5,634 bases of DNA from CANLWN01 sp039815505 (GTDB lineage: Bacteria; Bacteroidota; Bacteroidia; Flavobacteriales; Flavobacteriaceae), in assembly GCA_039815505.1 (NCBI GenBank), contig JBCBZE010000237.1, positions 1-5,634 on the forward strand, in the 5' to 3' direction. The notes beneath the pieces are model-generated. The model saw nothing but the letters and a program-made list of their open reading frames with translations. It ran no database searches and had not been told where the DNA came from. Shown here piece by piece: positions 1 to 5,634 of the stretch (positions within the stretch are counted from its first letter, which is position 1; each line of letters begins with the position of its first letter). Both the position numbers and the translations under genes were made by a program.

Positions 1-11
1 GGAGCTTTTTA

Positions 12-629
12 TTATTTTGATTTTTTATACTTGTTTATTTCATCCTGTAATTGCCTACTTATTTTTTGTTCCCTTTCCAATGCCCTTCGTCTATGTTGTT
101 CGTATTCTACTTCCAATTCGCTCAATGAGGTTTTTGCTTCCTGCGTAAGGATATTACTGTTCCTGAATTTATAAATGAAGAACAGTAAAGTTAAAAGCAA
201 ACCGGCAATAATAGTCCAAAGAATAAAATTATAGGTGCCTTTGGAAACAAGCATTCCCAGGAAAGACATACTATCCTTTTCCTCTGTAACCAATGTTAGT
301 TTGTCGGTAGTTGCAGTAAGCTTACTATTAAGGGAAGAAATGGTGGCCTCATGCCCCGAAATAGTGGAATTGAGTTCTGCCTTCCTTTTATTCGCCACAT
401 TAATGGAATCCAAAACATTTTGCCTTAATTTTTCCAATGAGATGACCCTTACAACCTCATAGCGTTTACCTTCTGCCCTATAGTTCCCGGATTTTTTGGT
501 GATATATTCAAACTGACTACTAATAGTTCCTTTATCCAGGGACAAATCCTGACTTTCCTGTTCTTGCGCAAATTGTATATTAAATGTCAATAGGGCTACA
601 GCTATATAGAGTGTTCCAAAACCTTTCAT
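12..629 (-). CDS. Hypothetical membrane protein with signal peptide and two coiled-coil segments (205 aa)
   Basis: I do not recognise a defined enzymatic family here. Residues 1-21 look like a Sec signal peptide, with a hydrophobic core at about 7-20 and a possible cleavage after Ala21 in front of QEQE. Residues about 62-120 are charged, heptad-like and rich in Lys, Glu, Leu and Ser, and probably form a coiled coil. A strong transmembrane segment lies at about 133-154 (FILWTIIAGLLLTLLFFIY), followed by a basic/acidic coiled-coil tail at about 163-203 (SELEVEYEQHRRRALEREQK). This arrangement suggests an inner-membrane protein with a periplasmic coiled coil and a cytoplasmic coiled-coil tail, possibly oligomeric; that is inference. 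The start is the only Met in front of the signal peptide. It lies downstream of gap on the same strand with a 148-base gap. From memory, similar flavobacterial proteins are sometimes labelled tRNA (guanine-N1)-methyltransferase, but nothing here resembles a SPOUT methyltransferase. The ORF is sound; the function is unknown. Confidence 0.85.
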   Translation of the reverse strand: MKGFGTLYIAVALLTFNIQFAQEQESQDLSLDKGTISSQFEYITKKSGNYRAEGKRYEVVRVISLEKLRQNVLDSINVANKRKAELNSTISGHEATISSLNSKLTATTDKLTLVTEEKDSMSFLGMLVSKGTYNFILWTIIAGLLLTLLFFIYKFRNSNILTQEAKTSLSELEVEYEQHRRRALEREQKISRQLQDEINKYKKSK

Positions 630-668
630 GTATAAAATGCTTGTTGTTAATATTGATTTAGAGCGGGA

Positions 669-676
669 CTAAAGTA
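669..676 (-). promoter_or_regulatory. Weak -7-like element upstream of the 205-aa membrane protein gene
   Basis: Reading the minus strand, TACTTTAG differs by one base from the Bacteroidota -7 consensus TAnnTTTG and lies 39 bases before the ATG. I see no convincing TTG-type -33 element at the right distance. The gene may have a weak promoter of its own or may be read from gap. Confidence 0.25.
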
Positions 677-727
677 ATTCAATAATATCAATTAAGAAAA
701 AAAATTGCTTATAAGGTGTCATTAAAC

Positions 728-749
728 AAAAAAACGATAATGAAATTAT
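728..749 (-). terminator. Possible weak terminator after gap
   Basis: On the minus strand a 5-bp AT-only hairpin (ATAAT, loop TTC, ATTAT; 749-737) is followed after CG by a run of seven T (734-728). It starts about 30 bases past the gap stop codon. The stem has no GC pairs, so it is much weaker than the htrA terminator and may allow read-through into the 205-aa gene. Confidence 0.25.
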
Positions 750-777
750 TTTTTGTTTCCTCCTTGAATGATCTATG

Positions 778-2226
778 TTAATAGTAGGTATACCTTCTTA
801 CTTTTGCTATATATTTTGCCAACCGTATAACCTGATGGGCATAACCATATTCATTGTCATACCAAATATACAACACGATATTTTTCCCATCTTTGGAAAC
901 AATGGTTGCCGTACTGTCATAAATTGCCGGGGAAGAAGTACCTACAATATCCGAAGAGACTAGCTCATTGCTTAAAGAATACTTGATCTGTTCAACAAGA
1001 TTTCCTTCAAGAGCATACTTTTTAACAATGGTATTTATGGCGTCCTTGGAGGTTTTATTCTTGATTTCCAGATTTAATATTGCCAAAGAACCATTGGGAA
1101 CAGGCACCCTAATGGCGTTCGAAGTTAACTTGCCCGCTAACGCCGGTAATGCCTTGGAAACTGCCTTTCCTGCACCTGTTTCAGTAATGACCATGTTAAG
1201 GGCGGCCGCCCTGCCCCGCCTATACTTGCCATGTAGATTGTCCACAAGATTTTGATCGTTGGTATAGGCATGTATCGTTTCCAAGTGTCCTTTTTTGATT
1301 CCCAATGAGTCCTCAACAACTTTTAGAATTGGGGTAATTGCATTGGTCGTACAAGAAGCGGCAGAAAATATGTGCGTGGTATCCGGGTCAAATGCTTCCT
1401 GATTAATACCATGAACAATGTTTGGAACCTCTTTTCCCGGAGCTGTAAGCAAGACTTTTGCGGCCCCTTTGGATTTTAGATGTTTCCCTAAAGCTTCATT
1501 ATCTCTGAAGGCCCCTGTATTATCAATTATAAGCGCCTCCTCGATACCGTATTTGGTGTAATCTATATTTTCCGGTTCCTGCGCACTTATGATACGTACC
1601 GTGGTTCCGTTGATAATTAGCGCGGTATTCTTAAAATCAATATCGACCGTGCCCATAAACTGACCATGAACCGAATCTGTCCGTAAAAGCGTGGCTCTTT
1701 TTTCAAGAATTTCCTTGGTAATTTCACCGCGGGTCACAATGGCCCTAAGTCTTAATTGATTTCCTTTCCCCGTCTTGGCCATAAGCTCCCTTGCCAGTAA
1801 TCTGCCGATCCTACCAAAACCATACAGCACCACATCTTTGGGTTTAATTTCCCTAGAGGTATTGCCATCCTTTAGTTTATCCAATACAAAGGCCTTAACA
1901 TTATGATAATTGTTGTTATCGGCATGATACTCATAGGTTAGTTTTCCAATATCCAGTTTGGAAGGAGGTAATTTTATATCATTAATGGCGCGTAAAATTT
2001 CGACCGAATCAAAAATAGATATCGGTTTTTGCACAAACTCCCCCGCATATTCATGTAAATTGATAATATCGCTTACATTTTTATCTATAATTTGATTTTT
2101 AAAAAGAACCACCTCTATGGACTTATCGTACCATAAATCACTTATAATCTTTATAAACTCAGTGGTCGCTTTTCTTCTATCTGCTTGGAAAGCTAACTCT
2201 TTCTCATAGGATGTAATTGGACTCAT
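778..2226 (-). CDS. gap: Glyceraldehyde-3-phosphate dehydrogenase, long form with N-terminal extension
   Basis: This phosphorylating GAPDH converts glyceraldehyde 3-phosphate, phosphate and NAD(P)+ to 1,3-bisphosphoglycerate in the cytoplasm, or runs the reverse step in gluconeogenesis. The Rossmann motif GFGRIGR is at 136-142, the active-site SCTTN at 291-295 (nucleophile Cys292), and the catalytic His319 in HAYTND. Phosphate-site residues Thr322, Asp324 and Arg373 are present, as is the C-terminal WYDNEYGY (455-462). Ordinary GAPDHs are about 330-340 residues; this one has 482 because about 130 residues precede the Rossmann fold, as in a long-form group known in Bacteroidota and some Gammaproteobacteria. 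The usual adenosine-binding Asp after the second strand is replaced (IVTRGE, 163-168), and the Leu-Pro pair corresponding to 187-188 reads Asn330-Leu331, so NADP or dual cofactor use is possible (inference). The start is fixed by the lack of any other nearby Met and by the promoter just upstream. There is no Shine-Dalgarno sequence, as expected in this phylum. Confidence 0.96.
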   Translation of the reverse strand: MSPITSYEKELAFQADRRKATTEFIKIISDLWYDKSIEVVLFKNQIIDKNVSDIINLHEYAGEFVQKPISIFDSVEILRAINDIKLPPSKLDIGKLTYEYHADNNNYHNVKAFVLDKLKDGNTSREIKPKDVVLYGFGRIGRLLARELMAKTGKGNQLRLRAIVTRGEITKEILEKRATLLRTDSVHGQFMGTVDIDFKNTALIINGTTVRIISAQEPENIDYTKYGIEEALIIDNTGAFRDNEALGKHLKSKGAAKVLLTAPGKEVPNIVHGINQEAFDPDTTHIFSAASCTTNAITPILKVVEDSLGIKKGHLETIHAYTNDQNLVDNLHGKYRRGRAAALNMVITETGAGKAVSKALPALAGKLTSNAIRVPVPNGSLAILNLEIKNKTSKDAINTIVKKYALEGNLVEQIKYSLSNELVSSDIVGTSSPAIYDSTATIVSKDGKNIVLYIWYDNEYGYAHQVIRLAKYIAKVRRYTYY

Positions 2227-2257
2227 TTATCGGTGTTGTGTTGTTTATAATTTTTTG

Positions 2258-2289
2258 CAAAAATATATATTTCAAACGTTTTCGTACAA
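2258..2289 (-). promoter_or_regulatory. Promoter of gap, Bacteroidota type
   Basis: On the minus strand TATTTTTG (2265-2258) matches the -7 consensus TAnnTTTG exactly. A TTG (2289-2287) lies 21 bases upstream, within the usual spacing of the -33 element. The predicted transcript would start near 2251-2254, giving a leader of about 25-28 bases that is A-rich and lacks a Shine-Dalgarno sequence. An 8-base perfect palindrome, AAACGTTT (2274-2281), sits between the two elements and could bind a repressor, though it may be chance. Confidence 0.6.
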
Positions 2290-2300
2290 CTATTTTGAAT

Positions 2301-2327
2301 AAAAAAACACCCTGCTTTGGCAGGATG
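2301..2327 (-). terminator. Intrinsic terminator of the htrA gene
   Basis: On the minus strand an 8-bp stem CATCCTGC / GCAGGGTG (one G-U pair) closes a CAAA loop and is followed directly by seven T. It starts 27 bases after the htrA stop codon and lies upstream of the gap promoter, so htrA and gap should be separate transcription units. On the plus strand the hairpin is followed only by TCTTTCC, so it should act mainly in the minus direction. Confidence 0.85.
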
Positions 2328-2353
2328 TCTTTCCATTATTTTACAATCTTATT

Positions 2354-3748
2354 TTACTGAAAAATCAATCGTTCCCGTTCTCCATCCCGGTTGAGCATGG
2401 TAATCGCAGTTCTTCCGTATCTGGAAATCTTTTCGAATTGATTTCGAGCCTCTTGGATATCACCGATGTCATTATCATCTACGGACAGAAGTATTTTTCC
2501 TTCCATATCATAATCGCGATAACGTTCCGGTACACCTACAATTTTAACGCCTTTCTTTATCTTAAAAGCCTTTTTGTCATTTTCACTAAGATTTTTGACC
2601 GTGATGTTCATAACGGGCAACACAAGGCTCTGTCTTTTCTTCAGGGTTACGGGAAAAGTTCTGCTTTTACCGGATCTATCTACGAGTACATCTACCTTGT
2701 CCCCTGGTCTTTTGGAAGAAATATAACCGGTCAAATCAGCAAACTTTCGTACTCTTATGTTATCGATTCTTTTAATAACGTCACCCTTCTGTAAACCACC
2801 CCGATCTGCTCCCGAGCCTTCTTCCACACCGCTGATATATACACCGTCTATTTCATCTATTCCCTGCTCAATTGCTTGTCTGGAGTTTATTTGTAGGGCA
2901 CTTACGCCCAAAATACCTTGTTGTACATTACCGTATTCCAGAAGATCATCGATTACTTTTTTAGCAATATTGCTTGGTACCGCAAATGAATACCCTACAT
3001 AAGAACCGGTTTGCGATGTAATGGCGGTATTGATACCTATAAGGTCTCCATTGGTATTTACCAAGGCCCCACCGCTATTTCCTGGATTTACCGCGGCATC
3101 GGTTTGAATAAAGGATTGCCTTCTTCCCAAATCCCTCGCTTTGGCACTTACGATACCTGCGGTAACCGTGGAGGTAAGGTTAAAAGGGTTCCCTACCGCC
3201 AATACCCATTCACCGATCTTGGCATTGTCGGAATCGCCAAATGCCAGATATGGTAATTTGTCCTCTGCCTCTATTTTGATCAATGCTATATCCGAGGTGG
3301 GATCCGCTCCTACAAGCTTGGCGTCATAGCTCTTGTTATTGTTCAAGGTTACCCTTAACTGATTTGCTTTGGCCACCACATGATTGTTGGTAACAATAAA
3401 GCCGTCTGGAGAGATAATAACGCCCGAACCTGTACCTATCTGTGGACGTTCCTCTGGGTCAAAACCATAGAAAAATCTGGTAATCGAACCAGAACGGCCA
3501 CTCCCTTCGGTCACATTCTTTACATGTACTACGGCATTCACGGTATTCTCCGCGGCAATAGTGAAATCAACCTCGTTAATCCCTGCACCTTTCGCCGATG
3601 TGGGTGTATAATTGGTGGTAAATACCTGTGCGTTGGGGTTTTCAGATATTATTTTATAATCTGAACCTTCAAAAAACAATTTATAACCTCCTAGAGTAAT
3701 TGCACCTGCAAAAAAAGAAACTAATAGCAATCCGGTTATTTTTTTCAT
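2354..3748 (-). CDS. HtrA/DegP-family periplasmic serine endoprotease with PDZ domains
   Basis: This is an envelope quality-control protease that degrades or holds misfolded proteins in the periplasm. With the start at 3748 it has 464 residues. A hydrophobic N-terminal segment (about 4-24, after MKK) is a signal peptide or membrane anchor. The trypsin-like domain spans about 60-270, with the triad His123 (TNNHVV), Asp153 (SDIALIK) and Ser225 (NPGNSGG). A first PDZ domain lies at about 275-370 (GILGVSA, then GLQKGDVIKRID), and about 380-464 looks like a second, PDZ-like domain as in DegP/DegQ. The frame is open to another ATG at 3814, which would add 22 Lys/Ser-rich residues before MKK. I prefer 3748 because it gives a normal signal sequence directly after Met, preceded by the A/T-rich stretch typical of starts in this phylum. 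It is divergent from dapF across a 136-base gap and ends at a clear terminator. I leave the symbol empty because DegP, DegQ and DegS-like members cannot be separated by eye; htrA or degP would be the usual label. Confidence 0.93.
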   Translation of the reverse strand: MKKITGLLLVSFFAGAITLGGYKLFFEGSDYKIISENPNAQVFTTNYTPTSAKGAGINEVDFTIAAENTVNAVVHVKNVTEGSGRSGSITRFFYGFDPEERPQIGTGSGVIISPDGFIVTNNHVVAKANQLRVTLNNNKSYDAKLVGADPTSDIALIKIEAEDKLPYLAFGDSDNAKIGEWVLAVGNPFNLTSTVTAGIVSAKARDLGRRQSFIQTDAAVNPGNSGGALVNTNGDLIGINTAITSQTGSYVGYSFAVPSNIAKKVIDDLLEYGNVQQGILGVSALQINSRQAIEQGIDEIDGVYISGVEEGSGADRGGLQKGDVIKRIDNIRVRKFADLTGYISSKRPGDKVDVLVDRSGKSRTFPVTLKKRQSLVLPVMNITVKNLSENDKKAFKIKKGVKIVGVPERYRDYDMEGKILLSVDDNDIGDIQEARNQFEKISRYGRTAITMLNRDGERERLIFQ

Positions 3749-3884
3749 AAAAACTAAACTTTTAATTTGATTTGACACTTGAGTAAATTTAATCGATTTC
3801 TTCTTTTGATCCATGGGGTTTAACGAGTTTTTAACTGCTAAAAAACCTTTAATAAAATCATATCTTTGTAGCTGAATTGGAATT
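3749..3884. other. Divergent intergenic region between htrA and dapF
   Basis: This AT-rich 136-base stretch holds the control regions of two divergent units. The plus side carries a clear -7 element for dapF (3861-3868). On the minus side I find no exact TAnnTTTG in front of htrA, so its promoter may be weak, use another sigma factor, or lie in the stretch that is also open as an in-frame 22-codon extension (3749-3814). No RNA gene or riboswitch-like structure was seen. Confidence 0.5.
3861..3868 (+). promoter_or_regulatory. -7 promoter element upstream of dapF
   Basis: TATCTTTG matches the Bacteroidota -7 consensus TAnnTTTG exactly. No clear TTG stands at the expected -33 position, where the sequence reads TTAACTGC. 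Transcription from here would start near 3873-3876, giving a leader of only about 10 bases before the dapF ATG. It would serve the dapF-GNAT-mltG cluster. Confidence 0.5.
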
Positions 3885-4658
3885 ATGACTATTACTTTTT
3901 ACAAATATCAGGGTACCGGAAATGATTTTATCATGATAGACAACCGTGAGGAGTCCTTTCCCAAAAATGATACCAAACTGGTCGCATCTTTATGCGATAG
4001 AAGGTTTGGGATTGGTGCGGACGGCCTCATTTTGTTGGAAAATTATACCGGCTTGGATTTCAAAATGGTCTATTATAATGCAGATGGCAAACCTAGTAGT
4101 ATGTGCGGCAATGGGGGTAGGTGTCTGGTTGCTTTTGCAAAGTATCTTGGAATTGTCGAAAATGAAGCGACCTTTGTTGCTATAGACGGACATCATCATG
4201 CCACTATAGATGGTGATATTGTAAGTCTGCAGATGCAGGATGTTTTTGAAATCAAGGAAAAATCAAAATATAGTTTTTTGGACACAGGTTCTCCCCATCA
4301 CGTACAACTGGTGAACAATTTAAAGGACTTCAATGTAGCGACCGAAGGTGCAAAACTACGTTATGGTATATATGGTGAAAATGGGAGTAATATAAACTTT
4401 GTGGAACCTAGGGCAGAAGCTTTTGCCGTGCGCACATATGAACGCGGTGTTGAAGGAGAGACCATGTCCTGTGGTACAGGAGTTACGGCCGTTGCTTTGG
4501 CAATGCATAATCAAGGAAATACCCAATCCAATGCCGTTACCATACATACACCGGGAGGGAAGCTTACTGTCACTTTTGATAGCCATGAAAAGGGGTATCA
4601 AAACATTCACTTGATCGGTGCCGCCAAAATGGTTTTTAAGGGAGAAATGGAATGTTAA
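3885..4658 (+). CDS. dapF: Diaminopimelate epimerase
   Basis: DapF interconverts LL- and meso-diaminopimelate without a cofactor, the step that supplies meso-DAP for peptidoglycan cross-links and for lysine synthesis. The protein is 257 aa, slightly shorter than the E. coli enzyme (274). The N-terminal signature KYQGTGNDF (7-15) is intact. The two catalytic cysteines are Cys74 in MCGNGGRC, preceded by NADGKPSS, and Cys196 in SCGTG. The second-half motif YERGVEGET (185-193) supplies the Glu-Arg pair that contacts substrate. Two pseudo-symmetric halves of about 125 residues fit the family fold. The start is the first in-frame ATG, about 17 bases after the -7 element, with no Shine-Dalgarno sequence. 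The stop codon lies inside the start of the acetyltransferase gene (7-base overlap), which suggests co-transcription and translational coupling. With mltG two genes on, the cluster points to cell-wall work. Confidence 0.97.
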   Translation: MTITFYKYQGTGNDFIMIDNREESFPKNDTKLVASLCDRRFGIGADGLILLENYTGLDFKMVYYNADGKPSSMCGNGGRCLVAFAKYLGIVENEATFVAIDGHHHATIDGDIVSLQMQDVFEIKEKSKYSFLDTGSPHHVQLVNNLKDFNVATEGAKLRYGIYGENGSNINFVEPRAEAFAVRTYERGVEGETMSCGTGVTAVALAMHNQGNTQSNAVTIHTPGGKLTVTFDSHEKGYQNIHLIGAAKMVFKGEMEC

Positions 4659-5176
4659 GTTTTAAGGGAGAACATATTTATCTGCGTGCATTGGAGCCAA
4701 ATGATTTGGAATTTCTCTACGAATTGGAAAATAATCCATCCGTGTGGGAAATAAGTGGAACATCTGTTCCCTACTCCAAACATGTCCTTAAAAAATACTT
4801 GGAGAATGCCCATAGGGATATTTATGAAGTAAAGCAGTTGCGTCTATGTATATGTGCCAATGACGGTGAGACTGTGGGACTTATTGATTTATTCGATTTT
4901 GATCCTAAAAACCAGCGAGCGGGAATGGGGATAGTTGTCTTGGAAGAAAGGAAACGAAATAGGGGAATGGGGGCAGAGGCCATATCCCTATTGATGACCT
5001 ATGCGTTTACCAGTTTAAACCTTAGACAACTGTACGCCAATGTCATAGAAGATAATGCGGCAAGCATCCATGTATTCCAAAAATTGGGATTTATTCAGGC
5101 CGGGGTTAAAAAAGATTGGATTTACACGAACAAGCGTTTTAAAAATGAAATTTTGTTCCAAAAGATAAATAGTTAA
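4652..5176 (+). CDS. GNAT-family N-acetyltransferase (RimJ/SpeG-like)
   Basis: This 174-aa protein has the GNAT fold of the RimJ/RimL and SpeG branch. It shows the opening LRALEPNDLEFLYELENNPS (11-30), a central strand region GETVGLIDLFDFD (72-84), the acetyl-CoA pyrophosphate loop RNRGMG (102-107, fitting R/Q-x-x-G-x-G/A), and the late motif ASIHVFQKLGF (137-147). It transfers an acetyl group from acetyl-CoA to an amine, but the acceptor cannot be read from the sequence. Candidates include a polyamine, a protein N-terminus or an amino sugar. The overall pattern recalls spermidine acetyltransferase SpeG, yet I would not name it so. The ATG overlaps the dapF stop region by 7 bases in another frame, and the stop is directly followed by the mltG ATG, so it is very probably in one operon with both. 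A cell-wall acceptor would suit this context, but that is inference only. Confidence 0.92.
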   Translation: MLSFKGEHIYLRALEPNDLEFLYELENNPSVWEISGTSVPYSKHVLKKYLENAHRDIYEVKQLRLCICANDGETVGLIDLFDFDPKNQRAGMGIVVLEERKRNRGMGAEAISLLMTYAFTSLNLRQLYANVIEDNAASIHVFQKLGFIQAGVKKDWIYTNKRFKNEILFQKINS

Positions 5177-5634
5177 ATGTACATTAAGAAAATTTTATTG
5201 GTCATTGTTTTCATAGGCTTGTTAGCAGGTGCGGCCTTTTCGTATATGGTGTATACCGCCATTTTTTCCCCAAACACAACATTTAATAATAGGGAAGCCT
5301 ATGTTTTTATTACTACCAATGCCACCTTTGCCGAGGTTACATCCGCTCTGGAACCCTTATTGGACGATATGGATTCATTTCAAAAAGTAGCTCAAAAGAA
5401 AGGTTATACCTCTAACATCAAGGCGGGTAAATATGCTATTCTAAAGGGAATGAACAATAATGAGATCATCAATACACTTAGAAGCCATAATATTCCTGTC
5501 AAAGTTTCTTTTAATAACCAAGAAACCGTGGCTGACCTGGCCGGGCGTATTGCCGTACAGATAGAACCGGATAGTATAAGTTTATTGAATGCCTTTACGG
5601 ATTCAGGGTTCTTGGGTACAAACGATTTTGACGA
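5177..5634 (+). CDS. mltG: Endolytic transglycosylase MltG (YceG-like), N-terminal part, cut by the window edge
   Basis: Only the first 152 codons plus two bases are present; the frame is open to the edge. MltG is an inner-membrane lytic transglycosylase that cleaves nascent glycan strands and is thought to set their length. Residues 1-3 are followed by a transmembrane anchor at about 4-28 (KKILLVIVFIGLLAGAAFSYMVY). Residues about 40-95 fit the periplasmic LysM-like subdomain of the family, with the hallmark stretch SNIKAGKYAILKGMNNNEII (79-98). This runs into SFNNQETVADLAGRIA (111-126), the entry of the YceG domain. The catalytic glutamate lies further on and is not in the window. The ATG starts on the base after the acetyltransferase TAA, so the genes are end to end and probably translationally coupled. 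The identification is by recognition of the family pattern. Confidence 0.9.
   Translation, partial: MYIKKILLVIVFIGLLAGAAFSYMVYTAIFSPNTTFNNREAYVFITTNATFAEVTSALEPLLDDMDSFQKVAQKKGYTSNIKAGKYAILKGMNNNEIINTLRSHNIPVKVSFNNQETVADLAGRIAVQIEPDSISLLNAFTDSGFLGTNDFD

Noticed and set aside
669..722. 17-codon minus-strand open frame between gap and the 205-aa gene
   Set aside because: It is very short, AT-rich, has no suitable start context and encodes a sequence without recognisable features. Chance explains it.
759..764. Strong Shine-Dalgarno-like AGGAGG on the minus strand just after gap
   Set aside because: No ATG follows within 15 bases. The next ATG (720-722) is more than 30 bases away and opens only a 17-codon frame, and genes of this phylum do not rely on Shine-Dalgarno sites.
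239..903. Short direct repeat CTTTGGAAACAA at about 239-250 and 892-903
   Set aside because: The 12-base match falls inside two unrelated coding regions with no further similarity around it. One such match is unremarkable in AT-rich DNA of this length.
968..1255. Plus-strand open frame opposite gap
   Set aside because: It lies wholly antisense to the conserved catalytic region of gap, resembles no protein I know, and has no start context. It is a shadow of the real gene, as are the open frames at 1137-1319, 2438-3664 and 3990-4610.
1..5634. Search for tRNA, rRNA, CRISPR arrays, insertion sequences, phage or defence genes
   Set aside because: None is visible. All gaps are under 150 bases and all recognisable genes are housekeeping or envelope functions with similar base composition, so there is no sign of an accessory island.

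Overview
The window looks like a chromosomal housekeeping region from a marine-type member of the Bacteroidota, most likely family Flavobacteriaceae. Four observations point this way: AT-rich DNA with A/T-rich start regions and no Shine-Dalgarno sequences, promoter motifs of the Bacteroidota type (TAnnTTTG), a long-form (482 aa) GAPDH, and an envelope gene cluster dapF-GNAT-mltG of a kind I associate with flavobacteria. The assignment rests on recognition and motifs, not on a database search.

Left part, minus strand (1-3814): three genes read right to left. The first transcribed is an HtrA/DegP-type periplasmic serine protease (start preferred at 3748, end 2354), followed by a good intrinsic terminator at 2301-2327. 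Next comes a long glyceraldehyde-3-phosphate dehydrogenase (2226-778) with its own well-formed promoter at about 2258-2289. Last is an unrecognised 205-aa membrane protein with a signal peptide and two coiled-coil stretches (629-12). The terminator and promoter between htrA and gap argue for separate transcription units.

Right part, plus strand (3885-5634): a compact, divergently oriented cluster. It contains diaminopimelate epimerase dapF, a GNAT-family acetyltransferase whose start overlaps the dapF stop by 7 bases, and the first 152 codons of the endolytic transglycosylase mltG, whose ATG directly follows the acetyltransferase stop codon. A TATCTTTG promoter element sits just upstream of dapF.

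Together the genes cover central carbon metabolism (GAPDH), envelope protein quality control (HtrA), and peptidoglycan precursor synthesis and glycan-strand processing (DapF, MltG). No RNA gene, mobile element, CRISPR array or phage-like feature was found, and no new defence or mobile system is evident. The points most worth a second look are the GAPDH cofactor-site substitutions with its N-terminal extension, the unassigned coiled-coil membrane protein, and the acetyltransferase placed inside a peptidoglycan operon. All gaps between genes are under 150 bases.
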